Part shown: piece after piece, positions 1 to 7,545 of the stretch
How the letters are laid out: every line of letters starts with the position of its first letter
Position numbering within the stretch: position 1 is the stretch's first letter
From: Oscillospiraceae bacterium
Lineage (GTDB): Bacteria; Bacillota_A; Clostridia; Saccharofermentanales; Saccharofermentanaceae
Length of the DNA: 7,884 nucleotides
Assembly (NCBI GenBank): GCA_902791885.1
Contig: CADAXO010000088.1
Location: 1 to 7,884 of the forward strand
Reading direction: 5' to 3'
Made by a program: the position numbers and the translations under genes
Notes under the pieces: generated by a model
The model's input: only the letters and a program-made list of their open reading frames with translations
Told to the model about the DNA's origin: nothing
The model's database searches: none

Positions 1-1379
1 ATCTCGTTAAGATCGTAAGATACTGTCTCTGTCACAACGAAAGCCTCATCCTCACTCTCTCTTAACGAGTAGGTCGTATCCTCGTCGATAAGCTCGACCA
101 TGATCTCGGCGAATCTCGGGTCGAACTGCTTATGTGCACCCGTTATGAATCTTTCCCTTACCTTGCCCTGAGGATAGAGGCCTCTGTATTTCTTGTGGGA
201 AGTCATTGAGTCATAGACGTCAGCGACCTTAACAATCCTCGCATAAAGATGGATATGCTCACCCATTAATCCTTCGGGGTAACCTGTTCCGTCGAAGTTC
301 TCGTGATGCGACTTCGCAGCATAAGGAAGATACGGATAATCGGTGATCGTGGACATTATCTCGGCACCGTATTCTGCGTGCTTTCTGAAAATCTCCTTTT
401 CGATGTCGGAAGCATCGGCACCGCCCTTCTTGATGATGCTGTCAGGGACTCCGATCTTGCCTATGTCGTGAAGGAGAGCCGCATAGTAGACCTCGTAACA
501 AGTCTGCTCGTCGAGGCCCGCGCGCTCCGCGATCATTCTGGAGTAACGTGCTACTCTTACCGAGTGTCCGCGGGAATACTCGTCTCTCGCGTCAACTGCC
601 GTTGCTATCGCTGTAGCAGCCTCGTCAAAGCCGTGCATGATCCTCGTTCTCTCACCCTTAACAAGATCGAGCTCAAGTTTCTTCGCTCTTTCGACCTGAT
701 CGTTCATGTCCTTTAATGCGAAGATATAAAGCACGATGGCTGCACCTACTATCGCGAGGTTGATCAAAGACACTCCGTAAACGTAGTACTGGAATACGGC
801 CGCAGCTATCGGGATAATGAAGAACAGGAACAGCGAGGTCCTGAGCACGTTATTAAGGAGCTTGTAGTTATTGACCATCAAAGAGAGCTGCAAAGCAATG
901 ATAAGGAACGGAACTATATATGAGATTCCGAAGCCGACACCGCGCTGATATATATTGTTGTCATCGAAGTAGTAATAAAGTCCGGTGAACTGCGAGATGA
1001 TGAGAAGCACGAGACCGATAACGACGAGCATCTCGGCGAACCTTAATCTTTCGGGGATCTTCTTAAGACCCATCTCGTTGACGGAGAGATCCGCTATGTA
1101 ACAGTTGACCGCGTGCAGGAACAATATCAGCATCATGAAGACGTTGAAGTTGCAGAACCTCGACATCCAAAGACCCATATCGCTGACATCTCCGCTGTAA
1201 AGATACGACAGTCTGTCGAAGAATACGAGGAAGCCCGCCGACATCTCGATATATATGAGCGCAAACTTCCTTTTCCTCGGCAAAGTCTTGGTAAGGCCTG
1301 CAAGGAGCGCCAGCATAAAGCAGATTGCTGAGAAGCAGAGCATTATATAGGTTTGATATGTCCGAATAAACTCAAGCAT
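1..1379 (-). CDS. Seven-TM membrane HD-GYP phosphodiesterase, 3' end outside window
   Basis: The frame stays open from an ATG at 1379 to the left edge, giving 459 residues without a stop, so the C-terminus is missing. About seven hydrophobic helices (near residues 8-29, 38-57, 76-96, 113-133, 148-170, 180-198 and 203-222) form an integral membrane sensor without a large external loop. A short coiled linker (222-248) leads to an HD-GYP domain (about 250-435). Its hallmarks are all present: GHS with H272, HDIGK (304-308), H334, the pair H358-H359, GTGYPEGL with GYP at 366-368, and D387 in VADVYDS. HD-GYP proteins of this pattern hydrolyse cyclic-di-GMP at a bi- or trinuclear metal site in the cytoplasm; activity here is inferred from the intact motifs. 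An acidic tail follows residue 432. The start lies one base after the hybrid-kinase stop, and its Shine-Dalgarno is inside that gene, so translation is probably coupled. The signal sensed by the membrane part is unknown. Confidence 0.93.
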   Translation of the reverse strand, partial: MLEFIRTYQTYIMLCFSAICFMLALLAGLTKTLPRKRKFALIYIEMSAGFLVFFDRLSYLYSGDVSDMGLWMSRFCNFNVFMMLILFLHAVNCYIADLSVNEMGLKKIPERLRFAEMLVVIGLVLLIISQFTGLYYYFDDNNIYQRGVGFGISYIVPFLIIALQLSLMVNNYKLLNNVLRTSLFLFFIIPIAAAVFQYYVYGVSLINLAIVGAAIVLYIFALKDMNDQVERAKKLELDLVKGERTRIMHGFDEAATAIATAVDARDEYSRGHSVRVARYSRMIAERAGLDEQTCYEVYYAALLHDIGKIGVPDSIIKKGGADASDIEKEIFRKHAEYGAEIMSTITDYPYLPYAAKSHHENFDGTGYPEGLMGEHIHLYARIVKVADVYDSMTSHKKYRGLYPQGKVRERFITGAHKQFDPRFAEIMVELIDEDTTYSLRESEDEAFVVTETVSYDLNE

Positions 1380-1380
1380 A

Positions 1381-4300
1381 TTAATTCCTCGGCTTTAACA
1401 TCATTTCTTCGGGGAGGTTACTCATGATCACGCGCTCGAGCTCCTCGGGATCTGCAGGCTTAACCAGGAAGCCGTTGAAACCTTTGGACTTGAAGTACTC
1501 TTCTCCTCCCTGGGAAGAGTTGGTGATCATGGCATATACCGGAAGATCAGGGTGCGTCTCGCGGATGATCGCGAGCGTCTCCTCACCGTTAAGACCCGGC
1601 ATCTGCTGGTCGAGGAAGACCATGTTATAGTTGCCGTCCTCGAGTTTCTTTATAGCCTCTTCGCCGCTCTTGGCTGGCGTTACGAATATCTTCGTGGGCT
1701 TCAGAAGTTCCTTAATGATCCTCATGTCGGCAGCGTTGTCCTCTACGACAAGGATATCCGCATCGGGAGCGATGAAGTTCGGAACATACTGCTTATCGTA
1801 ATTCTCAGTTTCCTGACCGACGAACTCGCCGATCTCTTCGGCATCAACGATCTTCTGGCTTATCGTCAGAACGAATTCTGTTCCTTCACCGTAGATACTG
1901 TTGCACTCAAGCTTGCCGTTCATAAGTCTTGCGTACTCATAAGAGATATCGAGACCCAAGCCCGAGCCCTTGATGGAGGCTGTATTCTCTTCATCGAAAT
2001 GCTCGAAAGAATTGAATATCTTCTTAACATCCTCTTCCTTGATACCGATACCGGTATCCTGAACGCTCATTCGAAGGTTGACTGTCGCATCGTTCTTGCT
2101 TAAGACGCGCATTACAAGCTTGATACCGCCGTTCTCGGTATAGTCAACGGCATTGGTAAGAAGGTTCGTAACGATCTGCTTGATCTTGTTCCCGTCACCG
2201 TAAAGTCTTACGGGAACCTTAGGATCAACATCGACTTCGAAGTAAAGTCTCTTCTCTTCAGCTCTTGATCTTGTCATCGCGATGGACTGTCTTAAGAGCT
2301 CCTCAGGCACATATTCAAATTCATTAACGGACATCTGTCCGGTCTCGATTCTTGAGATATCGAGAAGGTCGTTAACGAGAGTCAGGAGCGACTCGGAAGC
2401 ATACTTGATATCCTTCGCGTGCTTCTTGACGTTATTCGCGAACTGCTTCGGATCGTCGTCATGAAGTTCCTCTCTTAAGATCATCTCGTCCATTCCGACG
2501 ATGGTATTAAGAGGAGTTCTTATCTCATGGCTCATGTTCGCAAGGAAGCCCGACTTCGCGGCGTTAGCCTTCTGGGCATCATCTCTGGCAGCCTGAAGCT
2601 CGATATACTGCTTTCTTACAACCGTACTTGTCATTACACGCCATACGATGATGCCTGCCGCAGCTACGATCAGAATACCGATCATGATCCTTACAGACCA
2701 AAGTTCGAAGAACTTCGGTGTCTTCGTGATCTTATAAGTTGTTTCAGTCACTACATTACCCGTAGTCTGATCGAGGATCTGAACATGGAGAATATAATCA
2801 CCGTAAGAGATATTCGTATATTCAAGCGATGAAAGCTTGCTCTGTCTTGTCTCGATACCGGGATCATTGGTTCCTTCAAGGTATACGCGGGCCGTAGGAT
2901 TAGACAATGTGTAATCTAGTACTGAAGGAATGATCTGCACACGTCCGTCACCTTCGGGAAGTACATATACACCTTCCTCATTCATATATACGGGCTCATC
3001 ATTCCAATAGATTCCGCGAAGTCCGGTAAGGATCTGCGTTGAACCTGAATAGAAATCATTGATATTAACTCTCGATACACCGGACTGACCTGCGACATAA
3101 AGCGTTCCGTCTTCATCAAGGCAGCTGTGGCAATGAGATACAGGTACACTTGTAAGTCCGTTGAACACATCGTAAAGCCTGTAGTCCTCGATGATGTCAT
3201 TCAACGCATCACTTGCATTCACGACATAGATACCCTGGGATGAGAGCACCCAGAGATTGTTATTATTATCGGTAATTATCTCGAAGTTATTGTTATAAGG
3301 GAAAGTAGATACATTAGTAATAGTACCGTCCCTCAGATACTCGATGGAGTTGGAAGTGACGATCCAGTAAAGGCTTCTTTCATTGTCCTTCTTGATTCTC
3401 ATTATTACTTCACTGGTAAGACCGTCAACCGAACCCATCTGTCTTACGCCGTCTTCATTAATGATATAGATTCCGCCGCCGTCAGTACCTGCAAGGATAG
3501 ATCCGTTATCGCCTTCACAGACCGTGAGGATTACAGTATTATCGATGCCTGCAGAATGACCGTATGTCTTAACGATCTCCAAGTCTCTTATTACTGCGAC
3601 ACCGTCATTGGTCGCCGCGACGATCGATCCGTCGCTCATCTCACAGGTGCTTCTGACTTCATTATTCGGCATACCGTTGACTGAGTTGAACGAGATGATC
3701 TCACCGTCTTTGGTAAGACATACAAGGCCCAATCCGTCGGTAAATGTCGAGAACCAGAGGTTGCCCGAACTGTCGCGCTCGATATCTCTGATTCTTACGC
3801 CGTCAAGGTAGTTCGTCATTGTATCGGTGATAAGCTCACCGTTTCCGCTGATGATCTGAAGACCGCGGTCTGTTCCGATATAGAGGTTGCCGTCATCAAG
3901 ACAAGTAGCATTAACGACCTCATCCGGAATACCCGCTACCAATGTGTAGTTCAGGAAGTTATTTGATGTGATCTTCATGACGCCGAATCTTGCCGACGCG
4001 AACCACATATTGCCCTGATAATCCGATGTGATCATCTCGAATGAATCGGTTACGGGAACATTCTCAAGTTCAACATACTCATTGTTCTCATCAAGGTAAC
4101 CTGCGGAATTACCGGTCGCGAGCCACAGCCTGTCGCATCCGTAATACATACAGTTGATATTGTCTGCCGCACCCGTATCGATCTTGGTGAGGTTAGAAGA
4201 ACCGTCGCCAAAGGCTCCGTAATATACGGCATTGACTGATGTACCGTAATAAAGGACACCGGGAACTTCGGGATCTGCGATAATGCAGTTGATCTTGGCT

Positions 4301-4992
4301 ATACCTATGTCTCCGCTGGTATAGAAATCCATGATGCCGCCTTCTGATACGGAGAAAACCTCACCGCTCTTCGTAAGGCCGTAGACATTGCCTTCGACAT
4401 CCGATACGAGATTGACGATCCTTTCCTGATTGATCCTGTCATCGTTGATCGGATAGACATTCATATCCGATCCTATCCATGCCATACCGGAAGATGTACC
4501 GACATAAATAGTACCGTTATTATCCTGGGCAAACGCTCTGATCGAAGATGAAGGCAACCCGTCGCCCTTCGTATAATGCCTGCTTGAAGAACCGTCCATT
4601 ACGACCGCACCGTTATCATTCGTGGCAACCCAGATCCTTCCCTGTCTGTCCTCGAAAATCGCTCTTCCGCTCGTAAGTCCGTCAACAGAAGTTATTCTCT
4701 CGAATTCATTGCCGTCGAATCTTATGATTCCGCTGTAACCGCCGATCCAGATATATCCGTCTCTTGCAGCGAGAACACAGTTAGCCTCAGATGTAGGAAG
4801 TCCGTTCGTCGCGTCGTAAAGGCTCGCCGAATAACCGACACCCGGGATCTGTCCGGTTACCGCATATCCGCCTCCGGTCATGTCGTAACCGTCCTCGTTT
4901 ACATTCGCGAACGATACAGCTGACATCCCTGCGATACACAGGGAAAGGATGATCATCGTTATACATGCTTTTATGCCGTAACGCTTCATCAT
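1381..4992 (-). CDS. Hybrid histidine kinase: two-propeller sensor, Y_Y_Y, HisKA, HATPase, receiver
   Basis: This 1203-residue sensor kinase starts with a signal peptide or anchor (hydrophobic 9-28, possible cleavage after SFA near 29). Residues 60-650 carry 14 repeats of the Reg_prop type (D-x-x-G-x-[LI]-[WY]-x-[GA]-T-x-x-G), which fits two seven-bladed propellers. A Y_Y_Y domain (about 683-757), one membrane helix (766-787) and a coiled segment (790-812) follow; I see no HAMP or PAS. The kinase core has the H-box SHEIRTPLN with phospho-acceptor H822, the N-box near 943-950, G1 DTGIGI (979-984), an F-box (FEHF) and G2 GSGLGL (1009-1014). The C-terminal receiver (about 1078-1195) has E1084/D1085, phospho-acceptor D1128 in LDQQMPG, T1157 and K1178. 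The extracellular half matches Bacteroides hybrid two-component sensors (HTCS), which sense glycan fragments, but the C-terminal AraC-type DNA-binding domain of HTCS is absent. The ligand and the phosphorelay partner are unknown. The second Met (4989) may be the true start, because it is better spaced from GGAGG. Confidence 0.95.
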   Translation of the reverse strand: MMKRYGIKACITMIILSLCIAGMSAVSFANVNEDGYDMTGGGYAVTGQIPGVGYSASLYDATNGLPTSEANCVLAARDGYIWIGGYSGIIRFDGNEFERITSVDGLTSGRAIFEDRQGRIWVATNDNGAVVMDGSSSRHYTKGDGLPSSSIRAFAQDNNGTIYVGTSSGMAWIGSDMNVYPINDDRINQERIVNLVSDVEGNVYGLTKSGEVFSVSEGGIMDFYTSGDIGIAKINCIIADPEVPGVLYYGTSVNAVYYGAFGDGSSNLTKIDTGAADNINCMYYGCDRLWLATGNSAGYLDENNEYVELENVPVTDSFEMITSDYQGNMWFASARFGVMKITSNNFLNYTLVAGIPDEVVNATCLDDGNLYIGTDRGLQIISGNGELITDTMTNYLDGVRIRDIERDSSGNLWFSTFTDGLGLVCLTKDGEIISFNSVNGMPNNEVRSTCEMSDGSIVAATNDGVAVIRDLEIVKTYGHSAGIDNTVILTVCEGDNGSILAGTDGGGIYIINEDGVRQMGSVDGLTSEVIMRIKKDNERSLYWIVTSNSIEYLRDGTITNVSTFPYNNNFEIITDNNNNLWVLSSQGIYVVNASDALNDIIEDYRLYDVFNGLTSVPVSHCHSCLDEDGTLYVAGQSGVSRVNINDFYSGSTQILTGLRGIYWNDEPVYMNEEGVYVLPEGDGRVQIIPSVLDYTLSNPTARVYLEGTNDPGIETRQSKLSSLEYTNISYGDYILHVQILDQTTGNVVTETTYKITKTPKFFELWSVRIMIGILIVAAAGIIVWRVMTSTVVRKQYIELQAARDDAQKANAAKSGFLANMSHEIRTPLNTIVGMDEMILREELHDDDPKQFANNVKKHAKDIKYASESLLTLVNDLLDISRIETGQMSVNEFEYVPEELLRQSIAMTRSRAEEKRLYFEVDVDPKVPVRLYGDGNKIKQIVTNLLTNAVDYTENGGIKLVMRVLSKNDATVNLRMSVQDTGIGIKEEDVKKIFNSFEHFDEENTASIKGSGLGLDISYEYARLMNGKLECNSIYGEGTEFVLTISQKIVDAEEIGEFVGQETENYDKQYVPNFIAPDADILVVEDNAADMRIIKELLKPTKIFVTPAKSGEEAIKKLEDGNYNMVFLDQQMPGLNGEETLAIIRETHPDLPVYAMITNSSQGGEEYFKSKGFNGFLVKPADPEELERVIMSNLPEEMMLKPRN
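1385..1391 (-). promoter_or_regulatory. Shine-Dalgarno of the second HD-GYP gene inside the kinase gene
   Basis: GAGGAA on the minus strand overlaps the last sense codons of the hybrid kinase (Pro-Arg-Asn). It is followed by the TAA stop, one T and the ATG at 1379. This spacing suits initiation at 1379 and supports translational coupling. Confidence 0.75.
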
Positions 4993-7160
4993 TCCTCCTT
5001 AAACTTGTTCATGATCTTAACGACTTCATCGATAGATTCCATGAACACTTCGACAACCTTGGGATCGAACTGGGTACCCGCACCCTCCTGAATGATGGAC
5101 AGAGCCTTTTCGAGCGGGAACGGGGGCTTATAGATACGGGGCGAGACGAGAGCATCGAACACGTCCGCAACGGACATGACACGTGCCGACAGCGGTATAA
5201 CTTCGCCGTGAAGTCCTTCGGGATAACCCTTACCGTCCCAGCGCTCGTGGTGGTAACCTGCCATGTTGCGGGCTTCCTTGAGATATACGTCACCTTCTAC
5301 CTTGGAGATGGCACTCTCGATGATCTTTCTTCCCGCGGTGGTATGTGTCTTCATTATCGCGAACTCTTCGTCCGTGAGCTTGCCGGGCTTGTTAAGTACG
5401 GCATCGGGCACGTTGATCTTACCGATATCGTGCAAAGGAGCACTGAGTTCGACGTCACTCATATATTTGTCGGTGAGCTTCTCCGTGTAGTATCCGTTAC
5501 GCTTCAGGCCCTCAAGGATGATCCTTACATACGCCGCCGTCTTCTGAACATGCGCACCGGTATCGGAGTCTCTGGACTCGACCATATCGGCCATCGTTAC
5601 GATAAGGCCGTTCTGCATCTTCGAGATCTCTTCAGACTTGTTCCTGATATCCGTAGTCTGTGCTACGGTATCGCTCGTCATCTTGCAGATAGCCTTGTAC
5701 AGAAGCTCAAGCTCGTCGCCCGTATGGATATCGAGGCTCTCTATCTTCTTAAGCTTCAGCGTGTACTCCTCGTCGTCCATGAAAGCAACTTCATCCGTAA
5801 AGCGCGTCATTGCGGCGATAGGCATCAGGATATAGTACCTTGCGATCCACACACCCGCTACAACAATGAGTATGAAGAAGCCTGCGAAAAGGAGTATTAC
5901 GCGGCCTATAAAATCAGTGGTGTTCTCGCTTATGATCGAACACTTGATGTTAGAGATAACATAGCAGGCGAGATTGCCGTCCTTATCAAACAAAGGCTGA
6001 TAATGCATCAGGTATTCGCCGTATTCGTCATGTACTTCAAGAGTCGGAATCTCTTCTCCCGCGAGGAGCTGATTCTTATAGTTAACGAATTCAACCTCAT
6101 AATCTATGAGAGCACCCGGCTGAACACCCGGAACGAATGTACCGTCGGGAAGCGTCGCATCAAGATCGAATACGACTCTGCATCCGCTCGCCTCAGGTCT
6201 GTATACATAGAGGAACTGGATATCATCCGAACTGTTCATGATCGAATAAAGCTTGTCCCTGACCTCCGCATATCCTTCAGCCTGGAAACCGTATCTTACA
6301 TACCGGTCGACCATCTCGGGATCGATCTCATTAGCTGCTAACTTCGCGATCTGCTCTGCATTCGCTGCGATCCTCTCGCGTGTCTTATCCTGATAGTTGA
6401 CCAGTGAGAATACCGTAACGATCACAGCCATAAGAACACTCGATACCACAACAAGAAGCATCGTTCTTTTGCCGATGGATAATCTTCCCCTGATACCGGA
6501 TATTACTTTTCTTTGTTCGCTCTGACTGATCCTCTTGTGTCTCCAGCCCGATACCATCAGGGTCTGCTTAAACTTCTCAGGCAAAGTAGTTATTATGAGG
6601 AACGACAGAACGACAGATATGGTCTTATCTATGAAATCCGTAAAGAAAGTAGACACTACATGGCAGCCGAACTCGCCCATACCGAACGTACTGTGCAGCC
6701 ATGTCATAATGCTGACGATCATCGGTGAATCGGACGGTTCGCCGTACAGGAACCATGTGATGACAGATCCGATACCTCCGCCGATGAATGCAATGACCAG
6801 AACAAACAGGAACTTGCCCCTGAACGTCTTTATAAACTTACTTTCGAAGAACATAGTGGTCGCGAGAGCTATCAGCATGCTGAGTGACGCATAGAAGATA
6901 GACTCTCCGTCCATTACGAAGTTGATCGCATTGGTGCAAAGGGCAGTCAGGATGCCCGGGATGACACCGCCCAATGCCGTTACTACGATCGTTCCGACCG
7001 TGTCGATGTAAAAAGGAAGATTGGTGGGTCTTACGATAGCCGAGAGAATGAAATTAAGCGCAATACCGCAGATGATAAGAATCCAAACGCGGGGACGCAT
7101 GAATCCCCTTTCTCTGGATGACCATTTAAAGGCCTTTCTACCGGTCTTAATCTCTTCCAC
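4989..7160 (-). CDS. Membrane HD-GYP phosphodiesterase with ECF-S-like, Cache-like and HAMP domains
   Basis: This 723-residue protein is read from a GTG at 7160, the first possible start after an in-frame TAA. Residues 21-195 form about six hydrophobic helices with conserved-looking [11 protein letters not shown] and ALGGVIPGI motifs, resembling the S-component fold of ECF vitamin transporters as used as a membrane sensor in clostridial signalling proteins. A seventh helix (232-254), an extracytoplasmic segment of about 160 residues (255-417) with Cache-like features (YVYRPE, then [11 protein letters not shown]) and a helix (418-440) follow. A HAMP-like linker (about 441-497, with GDELELL) leads to the HD-GYP domain (about 520-715). 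Metal-site and signature residues look complete: H537, HDIGK (577-581), H606, H637-H638, GYP (645-647) and D666 in VADVFDAL. The likely role is cyclic-di-GMP hydrolysis in the cytoplasm under control of an external small molecule. It is the first gene of the three-gene operon, and its TGA stop overlaps the hybrid-kinase start. ATG21 (7100) is an alternative start. Confidence 0.93.
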   Translation of the reverse strand: MEEIKTGRKAFKWSSRERGFMRPRVWILIICGIALNFILSAIVRPTNLPFYIDTVGTIVVTALGGVIPGILTALCTNAINFVMDGESIFYASLSMLIALATTMFFESKFIKTFRGKFLFVLVIAFIGGGIGSVITWFLYGEPSDSPMIVSIMTWLHSTFGMGEFGCHVVSTFFTDFIDKTISVVLSFLIITTLPEKFKQTLMVSGWRHKRISQSEQRKVISGIRGRLSIGKRTMLLVVVSSVLMAVIVTVFSLVNYQDKTRERIAANAEQIAKLAANEIDPEMVDRYVRYGFQAEGYAEVRDKLYSIMNSSDDIQFLYVYRPEASGCRVVFDLDATLPDGTFVPGVQPGALIDYEVEFVNYKNQLLAGEEIPTLEVHDEYGEYLMHYQPLFDKDGNLACYVISNIKCSIISENTTDFIGRVILLFAGFFILIVVAGVWIARYYILMPIAAMTRFTDEVAFMDDEEYTLKLKKIESLDIHTGDELELLYKAICKMTSDTVAQTTDIRNKSEEISKMQNGLIVTMADMVESRDSDTGAHVQKTAAYVRIILEGLKRNGYYTEKLTDKYMSDVELSAPLHDIGKINVPDAVLNKPGKLTDEEFAIMKTHTTAGRKIIESAISKVEGDVYLKEARNMAGYHHERWDGKGYPEGLHGEVIPLSARVMSVADVFDALVSPRIYKPPFPLEKALSIIQEGAGTQFDPKVVEVFMESIDEVVKIMNKFKEE
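4994..5001 (-). promoter_or_regulatory. Shine-Dalgarno of the hybrid kinase inside the end of the HD-GYP gene
   Basis: AAGGAGG is read on the minus strand within the last codons (Lys-Glu-Glu) of the upstream gene. It ends 1 base before the first ATG (4992) and 4 bases before the second ATG (4989), favouring the second. The upstream stop TGA (4991-4989) shares bases with both starts, which is the usual arrangement for stop-restart translational coupling. Confidence 0.75.
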
Positions 7161-7167
7161 TGCTTAA

Positions 7168-7174
7168 TCCCCCG
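7168..7174 (-). promoter_or_regulatory. Ribosome binding site for the GTG start at 7160
   Basis: On the minus strand CGGGGGA lies with its G-run ending 8 bases before GTG. It is a G-rich but imperfect Shine-Dalgarno. A competing site, AAAGGGG, lies 5 bases before the internal ATG at 7100, so the true start cannot be settled from the sequence alone. Confidence 0.55.
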
Positions 7175-7185
7175 ACATAACTTTT

Positions 7186-7191
7186 ATTATA
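7186..7191 (-). promoter_or_regulatory. Candidate -10 box of the HD-GYP/kinase operon
   Basis: Read on the minus strand this is a perfect TATAAT in a highly AT-rich stretch. It would place a transcription start near 7179, leaving a leader of about 19 bases before the GTG at 7160. I see no convincing TTGACA-like -35 box at 16-18 bases upstream, so the promoter may be activator-dependent or the match may come from base composition. Confidence 0.5.
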
Positions 7192-7221
7192 TAATATTTT
7201 TTAGGTTTTTGCGGGATTTTT

Positions 7222-7240
7222 AACAAATTCACAGTTTGTT
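7222..7240. repeat. Small inverted repeat upstream of HD-GYP promoter region
   Basis: AACAAA (7222-7227) and TTTGTT (7235-7240) form a perfect 6-base dyad with a 7-base centre. It sits about 30 bases upstream of the putative -10 box. That position could suit a regulator site, but a dyad this short in AT-rich DNA may be chance. Confidence 0.4.
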
Positions 7241-7280
7241 TCAATTAGCCTGAGGCAACTTCTTTTCAATCATACGGTGG

Positions 7281-7318
7281 CCCATACTATTTTTGATTTT
7301 TTTAAGATTTAGTATGGG
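7281..7318. repeat. Dyad unit 1 of the array
   Basis: Arms CCCATACTA (7281-7289) and TAGTATGGG (7310-7318) are perfect reverse complements of 9 bases around a 20-base T-rich loop. This is the unit nearest the HD-GYP gene and the one with the longest perfect pairing. Confidence 0.85.
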
Positions 7319-7339
7319 AATGGGAATTTGGTCAAATCT

Positions 7340-7373
7340 CATACTATTTGCCGTTTTTTCTCAATATAGTATG
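7340..7373. repeat. Dyad unit 2 of the array
   Basis: Arms CATACTAT (7340-7347) and ATAGTATG (7366-7373) are perfect 8-base reverse complements with an 18-base loop containing six T in a row. Confidence 0.85.
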
Positions 7374-7391
7374 GAAATGAAGGTCAAATCT

Positions 7392-7425
7392 CATACCATA
7401 TATGAATTTTTCCCGATATAGTATG
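7392..7425. repeat. Dyad unit 3 of the array
   Basis: Arms CATACCATAT (7392-7401) and ATATAGTATG (7416-7425) pair over 10 positions with one mismatch. The loop is 14 bases and includes five T. Confidence 0.82.
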
Positions 7426-7440
7426 GAAATCAGGGCATTT

Positions 7441-7480
7441 GTCCATACTATATTTCGATTTTTGGGAAAATGGTATGGAC
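7441..7480. repeat. Dyad unit 4 of the array
   Basis: Arms GTCCATACTA (7441-7450) and TGGTATGGAC (7471-7480) pair over 10 positions with one T:G position that would wobble-pair in RNA. The loop is 20 bases. Flanks on the right side leave the repeat consensus. Confidence 0.82.
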
Positions 7481-7488
7481 TCCGAGCG

Positions 7489-7505
7489 AAAAGCTCCCAA
7501 AGAGC
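7489..7505 (-). terminator. Weak terminator-like hairpin after the ABC-F gene
   Basis: On the minus strand GCTC (7505-7502), loop TTTGG and GAGC (7496-7493) are followed directly by TTTT. A T:G pair could extend the stem to five pairs. It lies about 40 bases past the ABC-F stop, where a terminator is expected, but the stem is short and the T-run only four long, so efficiency would be low. Confidence 0.35.
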
Positions 7506-7545
7506 CGGTCTGTTACCGCCATAACGAAGGATCCCCCGTTGATTC

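Larger units (their letters stand above)
7281..7480. repeat. Array of four ~52-bp tandem repeats, each an imperfect palindrome
   Basis: The heptamer CATACTA (CATACCA in unit 3) begins units at 7283, 7340, 7392 and 7444, so the period is 57, 52 and 52 bases. Each unit has a left arm of the CATACTAT type, a T-rich middle of about 16-20 bases on the plus strand with a run of 5-7 T, and a right arm of the ATAGTATGG type. The segments between palindromes are also conserved: units 2 and 3 are both preceded by GGTCAAATCT, and units 3 and 4 by GTATGGAAAT. Sequence identity thus extends beyond the dyads, pointing to tandem duplication followed by divergence rather than unrelated hairpins. Function is unknown; options are a repeated operator for a dimeric regulator, structured RNA in a transcript leader or trailer, or a dispersed intergenic repeat family. 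Confidence 0.85.
7161..7545. other. 385-bp intergenic region with repeat array and operon promoter region
   Basis: No protein-coding potential is evident here. From right to left it holds a weak hairpin followed by T residues after the ABC-F stop (7489-7505), four diverged tandem units with internal dyads (7281-7480), a small separate dyad (7222-7240), and an AT-rich stretch with a TATAAT box and a G-rich ribosome binding site before the HD-GYP gene. Base composition is clearly more AT-rich than in the flanking genes from about 7180 to 7475, while 7480-7545 resembles coding DNA in composition. Confidence 0.8.

Noticed and set aside
303..716. A 137-residue plus-strand frame antisense to the second HD-GYP domain
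   Set aside because: It overlaps the catalytic HD-GYP coding sequence, which is intact on the minus strand to the window edge.
1552..2103. A 183-residue plus-strand frame antisense to the kinase receiver and ATPase domains
   Set aside because: The minus strand here encodes the HATPase and receiver motifs; the antisense product resembles no family I know and is best explained as a shadow frame.
4965..6341. A 458-residue open frame on the plus strand, antisense to the first HD-GYP gene
   Set aside because: It lies opposite a gene with clear domains in every part, shows no recognisable motif or membrane pattern of its own, and has no good ribosome binding site. Codon bias of the real gene explains the absence of stops.
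7222..7240. Rex or FNR operator
   Set aside because: The dyad centre contains TGTGAA but lacks the symmetric second half of a Rex site (TTGTGAA-N4-TTCACAA) and does not match the FNR pattern TTGAT-N4-ATCAA.
7248..7256. Short palindrome GCCTGAGGC
   Set aside because: Only four base pairs around one base; expected by chance and with no supporting context.
7281..7480. CRISPR array
   Set aside because: The repeated parts are imperfect, the variable parts are only 14-20 bases and all T-rich, and no cas gene is in the window.
7281..7480. Four intrinsic terminators in series
   Set aside because: The T-runs are inside the loops on the plus strand rather than after the stems, stems are AT-rich, and neither strand shows a GC-rich stem followed by a T-tract.
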